Below, piece by piece: positions 17,558-25,374 of a stretch of 64,000 nt of DNA. The position numbers and the translations under genes were made by a program. The notes under the pieces were generated by a model that saw nothing but the letters and a program-made list of their open reading frames with translations, was not told the origin of the DNA and made no database searches. Each line of letters opens with the position of its first letter. Within the stretch, counting starts at the first letter, position 1. Origin of the DNA: Draconibacterium aestuarii (GTDB lineage Bacteria; Bacteroidota; Bacteroidia; Bacteroidales; Prolixibacteraceae); NCBI GenBank assembly GCA_026671195.1, contig JAPOHD010000007.1, positions 248,001 through 312,000 on the forward strand, written 5' to 3'.

Positions 17558-18892
17558 TTAGTAACGTTTTTCTAAAGTAATATTTTTAAAATAATGCTGA
17601 AGGATTTCGTCGTATTTGTAGCCTTTGTGCCCCATTACTGCAGCACCAATCTGACACAGTCCCACGCCGTGCCCCCAGCCGGCACCATGTAAAATAAAAT
17701 TTTGAGGAATACCTTCAACCACATCCTGTTTTTCAATTGTAAAAGCCGAACTATACAAATGCGATTCGCTTAACCAGCGGCGGATCTCCAACTCTTTCCC
17801 AAAAATGAGTGTCTTTTTCGAACCCACAATTTTCAGTTTTGTCAACCTGCCCGAAGTTCCTCGTTCAACCGGAATCATATCGATAATGTCTCCAAAATCG
17901 CGCCCCGATCGTTTTAATATCAACTCCGATAATTCTTTTTGAGAGTATTCAACCATCCAACGATAAAAATCTTTGGCTACCCAGTCGTACTCATTTAAAA
18001 CCTGTTTCAGCACTTCCTCATCATCGGTATTACAAAACGCTTCCGGATTATTTTGGATCCATTCCACAGAATTCTCTTCAACAATCAGATTAGTGTTATA
18101 ACCTTTTGCTGCCTTAGGATTATCAATTACAGCAGTCAGGTAGGGATGATTTACAGGTTCCCAGCAATTTTCGAAAAGTTCGGCAATTCCGCCACAACAT
18201 TTCGAAAAACGAGCATCGCAAACCACACCATTGTAGCTCAAAATCACACCGGCAGTTTCATTTACTGCTTTTATTACATTTGGATTTTGGGCGCGTGTGG
18301 TACCCTGGTAACGCTGACAGTGATCGTCGGCGCATACATGAAAGTTTACATGATCTTCGCGGTCGTACCATTTTATAAATTCGGTTTCGGTTTCAAAGGT
18401 ACTTTCGTAACTCTCAGTGGTACCCGACAGTTTATCCTGTTTTTCAATTTGAGCAATCAACCAGCTCCGCGATATAATAGCATGTGCTTTTAACAAGTCC
18501 AAAGAATTTGTGGCACTCATTTCTGAAGAAATTACACTAATCAGGTAATTTTCGAGCGGAAGAACATTAATAACGGTAATTTTACCGTCTTCGACAATTA
18601 GTTTCAAGACTCCCTGAAACTTCTGATTTTCATTTTGTTCCCAGTGAAAATTCACTCCAATGGTTACATCTTTCAACTCAAATTCAGAGGTCATAAAATC
18701 AAGCGGCGAGAAATACAATTCTTCTTGAGAAATGTCAGAATCCGCCAATTTAATTTTCCCGTTTTCAATCTGAACGGAATAATTTCCATTACATATTTCC
18801 TGACTTCCTTTGAGTTGAAATTTTCCGTCGAAAGAAAATTCAACCTTGTCGCGACACATTATGCCAACATCAATATTCGGTGCTGTATTCAT
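17558..18892 (-). CDS. SpoIID/LytB-domain protein lacking an export signal
   Basis: 444 residues. A SpoIID core is clear: the entry GVLKLIVEDGKITVINVLPLE near residue 92, then ENYLISVISSEM with the glutamate of S-S-E-M (about 121) that corresponds to the family's catalytic position, then LKAHAIISRSWL. There is a cysteine-containing insertion (CADDHCQRYQG, CGGIAELFENCW) and a C-terminal HGAGWGHGVGLCQIGA motif (about 405-420). Family members bind or cleave peptide-free peptidoglycan strands as lytic transglycosylases. The protein starts MNTAPNIDVGIMC, with no hydrophobic leader. The previous gene stops only 2 bases before, so no longer N-terminus is hidden. It should therefore be cytoplasmic, which is odd for this family and suggests imported muropeptides as substrate. 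Domain call firm, role inferred. Confidence 0.85.
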   Translation of the reverse strand: MNTAPNIDVGIMCRDKVEFSFDGKFQLKGSQEICNGNYSVQIENGKIKLADSDISQEELYFSPLDFMTSEFELKDVTIGVNFHWEQNENQKFQGVLKLIVEDGKITVINVLPLENYLISVISSEMSATNSLDLLKAHAIISRSWLIAQIEKQDKLSGTTESYESTFETETEFIKWYDREDHVNFHVCADDHCQRYQGTTRAQNPNVIKAVNETAGVILSYNGVVCDARFSKCCGGIAELFENCWEPVNHPYLTAVIDNPKAAKGYNTNLIVEENSVEWIQNNPEAFCNTDDEEVLKQVLNEYDWVAKDFYRWMVEYSQKELSELILKRSGRDFGDIIDMIPVERGTSGRLTKLKIVGSKKTLIFGKELEIRRWLSESHLYSSAFTIEKQDVVEGIPQNFILHGAGWGHGVGLCQIGAAVMGHKGYKYDEILQHYFKNITLEKRY

Positions 18893-18894
18893 TG

Positions 18895-19839
18895 TTATGC
18901 TTTAGTTTTAATCAGTTCGATTAATTTATCAAAGGTTTCTTCATCCAATAAAACCTGCGCGAGAATGTCCTTTATATCGTCCTTTCTTATTTTTTTGAAA
19001 TCCTTTTCGAGCGGGGTTATAAAAACACCACCCATATCAACAGAAGCCGGGCTAAGCAAAATATTCTTCTCCCCTTCTTCGAAATATTGAGTTGGTCGAT
19101 GCAAGGCACGCGGGAAAATGAAAACCCGCCAGATACTTCTGTGAAACGAAGCCAGAATATTCATCATCGGTTCCTCTTCATTTAAATCAACTTTCATGGA
19201 TTGATAGATGCTCTCAATGTTAATTTTCAATGCCTTTTTATCGGTCGACTCCAAAAAAATAAAATTTCGTAACCCATCTTTTATGCTCCAAACAGTACCT
19301 GCTTCAGAAAAGAGTTTTGTGCCATAACTTTCTTTTAGGAAATCGATTTCATTATTAATCGGCATAAAATCACTGTTCCCGGCCTGAAAATGAAAATGAT
19401 CGGGTGCCGACGCGCCACACTTTGGCCCGTTGTAAAAAACAGTAAACTCCTGCATCACCCGGGCCAAATCAAGCATATTCCCAAAATTTCCCTGAATACG
19501 CTGCGGTGTATGTGCAAAGCCTGGTATTGTAAAATGCTCCGGAAAAATAGGAAACGGATTTACCAGAATCGAAAAATCATTAAAAGCTACACCGCGCTGC
19601 TCTTTCGGACGATTTGCTTCGCACAAAAAGCAGGGACGTGCTTCGATCGATTTTTTATCGACTTTGGCAGCCGACGAGACAATTCGCACGGGATTAAACT
19701 GCACTTTCACCTTAAATCCATCAAACTGAAAAGTTCGTACCTGCACCTTATCTAGTCCTGTAAAATTCTTTCGGGCAAGCTCCCATTCATTTTTTTGCGC
19801 TACAAGTAAATCTCTTGTTTCTTTTGTTAATACATCCAT
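18895..19839 (-). CDS. DUF4922 HIT-like protein (nucleotidyltransferase/phosphorylase fold)
   Basis: 314 residues, no signal peptide. CFLCEANRPKEQRG near residue 82 holds a C-x2-C pair that could bind zinc. GPKCGASAPDHFHFQAG near residue 142-158 carries H-x-H-x-Q, the active-site signature of the GalT/GDP-L-galactose phosphorylase branch of the HIT superfamily. Such enzymes transfer a nucleotide to or from a sugar-1-phosphate through a nucleotidyl-histidine. The name DUF4922 is my recognition of the Bacteroidota family. The gene is translationally close to SpoIID (2-base gap) and 37 bases after the double glycosyltransferase gene, so the three are probably one operon. A role in activating or salvaging an amino-sugar phosphate is inference from the location. 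Confidence 0.75.
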   Translation of the reverse strand: MDVLTKETRDLLVAQKNEWELARKNFTGLDKVQVRTFQFDGFKVKVQFNPVRIVSSAAKVDKKSIEARPCFLCEANRPKEQRGVAFNDFSILVNPFPIFPEHFTIPGFAHTPQRIQGNFGNMLDLARVMQEFTVFYNGPKCGASAPDHFHFQAGNSDFMPINNEIDFLKESYGTKLFSEAGTVWSIKDGLRNFIFLESTDKKALKINIESIYQSMKVDLNEEEPMMNILASFHRSIWRVFIFPRALHRPTQYFEEGEKNILLSPASVDMGGVFITPLEKDFKKIRKDDIKDILAQVLLDEETFDKLIELIKTKA

Positions 19840-19876
19840 ATTTTTCTACTGACATCATTTCAGACGTGACACGACA

Positions 19877-21337
19877 CTAGTTTCTATTTTTACGTTGACG
19901 TGCTTTTAATTCGATCGTCCGAATTCGGTCTTTGTATGTGTTGTGATTATTCGTTTTTACAATATCCAGGGCTGCATCTGAGTTATCGTCCCAACGACGA
20001 CACAAATAAATATTCTCGTACACACGGCCAATCTTATAATCGCGTGATATTGCCAAGCCCACCGCATAATCTTCACCGTAACTCGTATTTGGCACTTTTA
20101 CATCGCACAATACCGGTGTAAAGAAAGCACGCGGCGCACCCAACCCGTTTATACGTAGTGCATTATTTTTACCGTTATCGGGTGTCCATTCTTTGTGATC
20201 GATAATACCAGGAGGAATTTCATCCAAATCAAAATTCACCAGTTGATATGTTCCCACCACCATGGCACATTTTTCCTTTTCGAATACATCCATCACTTTC
20301 TGCAATGTGGTTTCGTTTTTATAAATGTCGTCGCTATCGAGTTGCATGGCAATCATTCCACAACGAGAATCGTGCACACCGAGGTTCCAGCAGCCACCAA
20401 TTCCAAGATCATGCCCCACAGGGATAATGTGCACCACCCGCTCATCCTTATCGGCAAACGAATCAATAATTTCTGTTGTTTTATCGGTTGAATGGTTGTC
20501 GACAACGATCAGGTTAAAATCGAAATCGGTTTTCTGCATCAACACCGATTCAATGGCATCGGCAATTGTTTTTTCGCGGTTGCGCACCGGAATAATCACC
20601 GACATTTTTTTATTAAAAACGGATTCATCCAAATCAACCGGCTTAAAATCGGGACTCAGCCAGGCACCCACATCTTTTAAATGTTCGGTTGCAGCCTGTT
20701 CCATTTCAATTTGCACCTTTTGGTTTTTCGGATCGACATAATCAAATATTTTCTGGCCGCTATTGCGCGTATCAGTATCGTCTATTGTATACAGGAATTC
20801 AGGCATACGAAAGAATTCACCTTGCTGAGCCACTTTTAAACGCAAGTAATACATCCCGGCATGCTCAAATTCCTGAGTCATGTTTTTAATGGCAGTTTTT
20901 AATGCATCGGTTCGGTATAACACCAAAGGGCCAAAGTTAAAATCGTCGCGCAAACTACCCTCCTGGTAATCAATTACCGGATGCGCAGCCATTTTCCCTT
21001 CATTCACCTCATAATAGTCGGAATACACTTTAACCGCACCCGTTGATTCGGCTACGTTTACAAATCGTTCAACAGCAAACTGCCCCAACTCAACGGAAGT
21101 TGTTTTTGTTAGCATCAGTACATAGTCTGCACCTTCAGAAGCTTCCACAATCTTTTTTAAAGTAGCTGTAGCAGCAAGGTTTTCAAAAGAAAATGCACTG
21201 GCTTTTCCACCTGCATTTGCTGCAATGTTTTCGGGAACATAAATGGTACCAACCATGGTATTTTCCTGCAGTTCGCGAATCATATTCGCCACACTTTTAA
21301 ATTCGTCAGCAGGTATAAAACAGTTTATCTTGATCAT
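19877..21337 (-). CDS. Double GT-A glycosyltransferase (GT2 domain behind a degenerate GT-like domain)
   Basis: 486 residues, no signal peptide or membrane segment. Residues about 245-440 form a GT2 domain: MSVIIPVRNREKTIADAIESVL opens it, VVDNHSTDKT follows, MQLDSDDIY (about 333) is the metal- and nucleotide-binding D-x-D, and SYGEDYAVGLAISRDY (about 420) gives the E-D of the acceptor site. The first 230 residues start IKINCFIPADEF and contain GADYVLMLTKTT and KVYSDYYEV, which look like a second GT-A-like unit without a clear D-x-D, hence probably degenerate. No membrane anchor is present, so it acts in the cytoplasm. Its place in a wall-salvage operon is unexplained. The donor and acceptor are unknown. 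Confidence 0.8.
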   Translation of the reverse strand: MIKINCFIPADEFKSVANMIRELQENTMVGTIYVPENIAANAGGKASAFSFENLAATATLKKIVEASEGADYVLMLTKTTSVELGQFAVERFVNVAESTGAVKVYSDYYEVNEGKMAAHPVIDYQEGSLRDDFNFGPLVLYRTDALKTAIKNMTQEFEHAGMYYLRLKVAQQGEFFRMPEFLYTIDDTDTRNSGQKIFDYVDPKNQKVQIEMEQAATEHLKDVGAWLSPDFKPVDLDESVFNKKMSVIIPVRNREKTIADAIESVLMQKTDFDFNLIVVDNHSTDKTTEIIDSFADKDERVVHIIPVGHDLGIGGCWNLGVHDSRCGMIAMQLDSDDIYKNETTLQKVMDVFEKEKCAMVVGTYQLVNFDLDEIPPGIIDHKEWTPDNGKNNALRINGLGAPRAFFTPVLCDVKVPNTSYGEDYAVGLAISRDYKIGRVYENIYLCRRWDDNSDAALDIVKTNNHNTYKDRIRTIELKARQRKNRN

Positions 21338-21423
21338 ATTTATTTATTTAAATTTTAAATAGTGAAAAATAAAAGGTTGTTGGAAACCAATTGCCCTCCC
21401 CTTTACAAAGTCTAAAAATATAA

Positions 21424-24405
21424 CTACTCCATTAACATTTTCAGTATTTCATTCATTAATTTATTCCGTGCGTTATCGCCTTTCACACTTTCATAGGGGA
21501 AACCAAGGGCAACTACCTTGTAATCGCCTTTATACAATACGCCGGCACTCACATTATTTTCGCTGTACCGGAAAATGGTTTGTGCGCTACTGTCTTTTGG
21601 TTCAATTCCGTCGGGCGCTTCCACCGGGTATTGTTCCAGGTTATAATCGGTATTGTATTCGCTCTGAAAATTCAAATCGTCTGATGTGGAATAAAACTGT
21701 CCGTTTTTCACGGCATGGTTGGTTCTCCACTTAAACTTCAGGATTTCAGTCACCCGATTAACCGTTTCTTTGTCTTTGGGAATATCTGTTCCGATGTAAG
21801 CACCGGTAATCAGAATGTTTCCACCATTTTTAGTATAGCCTTCCAATGCTTCCAGCATTTTATCAGTATAAATTTCAGAATAAGGTGTTGTATCTTTACC
21901 CGGCAGGAAACTTGTTTTTTCCTCACCATAAAGCAGATCGACCAAAGCATAATTGTTCAAATTAATCCGCCCGTTTTCCACAGCTTCATCGCTGCAGGTA
22001 GTAAAATTGTAACCTGCAGCCAAAATACCTGTGCCGTGTGCACACGAAAAATCAAAAGTATTTCCGCGAAAAATAGTGGTTTCCAAATCGGCATAACTTG
22101 CACCATGTCCCGGATTGTCGTCATCTTCCCATACTGATTTCCTTGTAAAATCGTACTGGTCGCCGGTGGTAGAAATATCGTAACCATAGGCAACACCATG
22201 ATCCAACTGACGCCATACTCCGGATAATGAATCGGTTTCGAAAATTTCAGGCCCGTCAACGCGATCGAAACCATTTACAATGAGAATTTCACCTTTACTA
22301 TTTTCTGCAATTCCCACAGAAACAATTTCCGACGGAAAACTTTCGCCACCTGCATTTACAGCCGTTATTTTAAATCCGTAAACTTTTCCTTTTTCAAGGT
22401 TCGAAATTGCTATTTCTGGTTTTTCTACCAGCATTCCGTTGTCAAACCCGTTTTCACCGGTTCGTTGATAGACCATGTATTTATTGGGTTTTGCACTTGG
22501 CTCAATCTCATCTAAAACAGGCTGCCAGCTTAATTTTACTGAATTCCCCGATACAAATTCAGAACTTAAATGATCAACCGGCAAGGGTTGAACCACATAA
22601 TCGAAACCATTCTGTGTTGCTAAGAATCGAAGGATTGCTTTATAAATAGCGCGCGAAACATCGAATCGGAATTTTGGATGCAGAATATATTTTACATCGT
22701 TAAAGTTCTGATGCGACAACAATTCCAGCAGCATAGAGGGAACCTGCGGACGATAAGCTTCGCTGTATTGCGAATTCCACATTCCGCGGCGTTTCCAGTC
22801 ACATTTGTAAATGCTGTTTATATCGTCTACAATCTGGGTTTGAATTAAATCGCTTAGATCGCGCGATGCGTATTTCGATTGTCCATCGGCAAAAACGGAG
22901 GTATCACGGTCGGTTGAGTAGATTCCCAAAGTCCCCACAATTTCGTCGCCGGACAAAATACCGGCATCGGTATGAAATGCCAAAGCCAAATCAATTGGAA
23001 TGCGTAATCCGGGATGTTGACGGTTTTTAGCGGGGCCAAAGGGCGCTCCAATCAGCCAGTCCACCCATTCTCCGCGACTCATGTAGTCATCTTTGTAATC
23101 GTCGTTTTCATTCAGTTTCCAAACCAAAGTATCAGGTGCACCCGAAAATTGTATATTATATCGCGCTCCTTCGAAATACCTGGCGCGTCCACCAGTTTTG
23201 CCTTTACGTTCAATTACACCCATTCCTCCACCAAAACGAACAGCATCAGCAGAAAATTTCTTCGATGATCCTTCAGGAATAATCAAATCCACTTTACTTG
23301 CTTTCTTATCAACTCCTTTGAGAAAATGGAAATTACCCAAATAAATCCAGGTTCCGAATCCAATTTGCTGGTCTACTTCAAAATCGGTTGTTCCTCCGCT
23401 GTGATAAACACGGTAAGTGACTTTCCCCTCCCCTTTTCCATACGAAACGTAAACCGAATAATCGCCGGATTCAGGAATGTCGGGAATATATGTAGCAACA
23501 TTTTCCTTCCTGTTCAAACTCTTAAAAGTTATCGAAGTTCCTAATTCAAATGGATTTTCGGAAACATACGGTGTTTTTCCAACGGCAAATCCAATTTGTT
23601 TTTCATCCCGCTTCTTTGGTTTTTTAAATCTACTTTTCCCGTTTGAGCCGTTATTATCCACAATCACCATGTTATGTTGCCGGTCGCGTTCGCGTGGATT
23701 AAAAACGTTGGCACCGGCATTTTCAAGCATTGGTGTAATGTATTCGGTTACAAAAACTGTTGGAGAAATATCTTCGAGCGTTGTAAAAAGCCTGGCCCGC
23801 TGCCACTCCCAACGATCAAATTTGGGTTCGTAATACCAGCCGTGACTATTCCACATGGCAATATTTGAGTTTTTTAACCCTGAAGAAATTTCATACGGTA
23901 GCCGAGGCGTAACCACATTTTTCCGTTCAGTCTGTACTTTTTGCGTCAGACGATTTTTGTTTTGTTTTTCGAACGATCGGTAGTAATTCGGTATCAGGTC
24001 GCTTAATTCTACTCCATTCGCTACTATCTTTATCGGTTTTGACTGAACATTTTCAGGAAGCAATGTTTTTATCGAATTCTTTATATTTCCAATCTTTGCT
24101 TCCCGAACCGGCATTTCCGCAAGCGCCTTGTTAAAAAGTAATACAAGCGTATCGTTTTCAGAACTGAAATAAACCGAATCAATTGCAACCCTTTTTGTGT
24201 TAAAATAATTTTGATCGCCAAAATAGATATCGGAACTACGTACACTCTTTAACCGGGTATTTAAATAAATACGTATAGAATCTGTATCTTGACCAAATAG
24301 AGTAAAAAAAGGATGTAGAAGGAAAAATGCAGTTAGAAAAAACACTTTTAAAAGTGTCATATTTTTTGCTTTACTTAATTTTGAGTTGGTTTGATACATA
24401 TTCAA
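21424..24405 (-). CDS. Secreted N-acetylmuramoyl-L-alanine amidase-like protein (split Amidase_3, golvesin-C-like, Fn3)
   Basis: 993 residues. The ATG at 24405 gives a long n-region; an ATG at 24360 (MTLLKVFFLTAFFLLHPF) gives a cleaner signal peptide, so either start is possible. An Amidase_3-like zinc site seems split. WNSHGWYY (about 187) supplies a first histidine and VTEYITPMLENAGANVF the adjoining helix. After an inserted beta domain resembling golvesin C-terminal/xanthan-lyase domains (about 275-400), AFHTDAG (about 476-481) and MLLELLSHQN (about 570) give the second histidine and the glutamate. An Fn3-like unit (about 630-715) and an unassigned C-terminal region follow. Annotation pipelines often call such proteins xanthan lyase, but the zinc-site motifs argue for peptide-stem cleavage from MurNAc. 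It is the first gene of the minus-strand cluster. Confidence 0.75.
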   Translation of the reverse strand: MNMYQTNSKLSKAKNMTLLKVFFLTAFFLLHPFFTLFGQDTDSIRIYLNTRLKSVRSSDIYFGDQNYFNTKRVAIDSVYFSSENDTLVLLFNKALAEMPVREAKIGNIKNSIKTLLPENVQSKPIKIVANGVELSDLIPNYYRSFEKQNKNRLTQKVQTERKNVVTPRLPYEISSGLKNSNIAMWNSHGWYYEPKFDRWEWQRARLFTTLEDISPTVFVTEYITPMLENAGANVFNPRERDRQHNMVIVDNNGSNGKSRFKKPKKRDEKQIGFAVGKTPYVSENPFELGTSITFKSLNRKENVATYIPDIPESGDYSVYVSYGKGEGKVTYRVYHSGGTTDFEVDQQIGFGTWIYLGNFHFLKGVDKKASKVDLIIPEGSSKKFSADAVRFGGGMGVIERKGKTGGRARYFEGARYNIQFSGAPDTLVWKLNENDDYKDDYMSRGEWVDWLIGAPFGPAKNRQHPGLRIPIDLALAFHTDAGILSGDEIVGTLGIYSTDRDTSVFADGQSKYASRDLSDLIQTQIVDDINSIYKCDWKRRGMWNSQYSEAYRPQVPSMLLELLSHQNFNDVKYILHPKFRFDVSRAIYKAILRFLATQNGFDYVVQPLPVDHLSSEFVSGNSVKLSWQPVLDEIEPSAKPNKYMVYQRTGENGFDNGMLVEKPEIAISNLEKGKVYGFKITAVNAGGESFPSEIVSVGIAENSKGEILIVNGFDRVDGPEIFETDSLSGVWRQLDHGVAYGYDISTTGDQYDFTRKSVWEDDDNPGHGASYADLETTIFRGNTFDFSCAHGTGILAAGYNFTTCSDEAVENGRINLNNYALVDLLYGEEKTSFLPGKDTTPYSEIYTDKMLEALEGYTKNGGNILITGAYIGTDIPKDKETVNRVTEILKFKWRTNHAVKNGQFYSTSDDLNFQSEYNTDYNLEQYPVEAPDGIEPKDSSAQTIFRYSENNVSAGVLYKGDYKVVALGFPYESVKGDNARNKLMNEILKMLME

Positions 24406-24425
24406 TATTCAAAAAAGTATGCTTA

Positions 24426-24433
24426 CAAAGATA
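24426..24433 (-). promoter_or_regulatory. Candidate -7 element for the amidase gene
   Basis: The minus strand reads TATCTTTG, fitting TAnnTTTG. Transcription would start near 24420, giving a short leader before the ATG at 24405 or about 60 bases before the one at 24360. No good -33 box is visible. The putative operator at 24441-24455 lies directly upstream of it. Confidence 0.4.
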
Positions 24434-24440
24434 AAACATA

Positions 24441-24455
24441 ATTTGTATTACATAT
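24441..24455. promoter_or_regulatory. Putative FadR-type operator between the amidase and kinase genes
   Basis: ATTTGTATTACATAT is a near-palindrome differing by one base from the perfect 15-base palindrome at 45651 and resembles the copy before the FadR-type gene at 47960. The half-site pattern TnGTnnnACnA is known for FadR-subfamily GntR regulators; here one outer base deviates. It lies between the divergent promoters of the amidase and kinase genes. A 14 of 15 match also occurs inside a GH43 gene, so chance cannot be excluded. Confidence 0.4.
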
Positions 24456-24476
24456 TACCAATATTTAAAAAAGTTA

Positions 24477-24484
24477 TATATTTG
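24477..24484 (+). promoter_or_regulatory. Candidate -7 element for the kinase/murQ transcript
   Basis: TATATTTG fits TAnnTTTG and lies 46 bases before the kinase ATG. The putative operator at 24441-24455 ends 21 bases upstream, in the -33 region, a typical place for repressor binding. No TTTG at the standard spacing. Confidence 0.5.
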
Positions 24485-24530
24485 CAGCATCGAAATCAAG
24501 CAACAATTTAAAACGAATACAACGAATAAA

Positions 24531-25367
24531 ATGTTAATTATTGCAGACAGCGGTTCATCTAAAACAGACTGGTTATTTATAAATGGAGAAAACACATACA
24601 ATATTCAATCTCCCGGAATAAATCCATTTTTTCAGAACATGGACGAAATTATAGGTAACCAAAAAGATCTGATAAATGATGAATTTAAAGCAGCAGCAAG
24701 CAAACTCTTCTTTTATGGAGCTGGCTGTATAAAAGGAAAAACCGATAAAACGGTACTAGATGCTTTGTCTCAGATTTTCCCAAATGCCCAAATTCAGGTT
24801 GAGGATGATATGTTGGGAGCTGCGCGGGCATTGCTTGGAAACACAAAAGGTATAGCTTGTATTTTAGGAACAGGAGCAAATTCCTGTTTTTACAACGGAA
24901 CTAAGATTATGGACAAAATCCCGACACTCGGTTTTATTTTAGGCGACGAAGGTAGCGGTGCACATATTGGGAAACTTTTTCTGAATGATTATTTTAAAAG
25001 AGCCATTCCCAAAGACCTGAAAGCAAAAATTGATATGGAGCTTCAACTGGAAATGGCCGGGGTTTTAAATTCGGTTTACAGAGAAGAATACCCAAGTAGA
25101 TATCTCGCCTCTTTTTCCACATTTTTAAACAAAAACATCAACCATACTTATACACAAAATCTTATAAAAAAATGTTTTGCTGAGTTCTTCATCAGAAATA
25201 TTGAGCGTTACGAGAATTACAAAAATCTGCAAGTTAATTTTGTTGGATCAATCGCCTATCATTATTCCGACTTACTAAAAGAAGTGGCTTTTGAACGCGG
25301 AATTACGGTTGGAAAAATTATCTGCAAACCTATTGAGGGGTTAAAGCGTTTCCATACAAATTTTTAA
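24531..25367 (+). CDS. murK: BadF/BadG-type ATPase family kinase, probable MurNAc/GlcNAc kinase
   Basis: 278 residues, cytoplasmic. The ASKHA-fold sugar kinase motifs are present: LIIADSGSSKTDW at the N-terminus (phosphate 1), CILGTGANSCFYNG near residue 112 (phosphate 2), and LGFILGDEGSGAHIGK near residue 135, typical of N-acetylhexosamine kinases in the BadF/BadG/BcrA/BcrD family. Such enzymes phosphorylate MurNAc or GlcNAc at position 6 or 1. The next gene, murQ, starts 7 bases after the stop, so the pair is co-expressed, and a MurNAc kinase feeding the MurQ etherase is the simplest reading. The symbol murK is by analogy with other amino-sugar kinases beside murQ; a GlcNAc kinase is the main alternative. 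Confidence 0.82.
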   Translation: MLIIADSGSSKTDWLFINGENTYNIQSPGINPFFQNMDEIIGNQKDLINDEFKAAASKLFFYGAGCIKGKTDKTVLDALSQIFPNAQIQVEDDMLGAARALLGNTKGIACILGTGANSCFYNGTKIMDKIPTLGFILGDEGSGAHIGKLFLNDYFKRAIPKDLKAKIDMELQLEMAGVLNSVYREEYPSRYLASFSTFLNKNINHTYTQNLIKKCFAEFFIRNIERYENYKNLQVNFVGSIAYHYSDLLKEVAFERGITVGKIICKPIEGLKRFHTNF

Positions 25368-25374
25368 GTAAACA

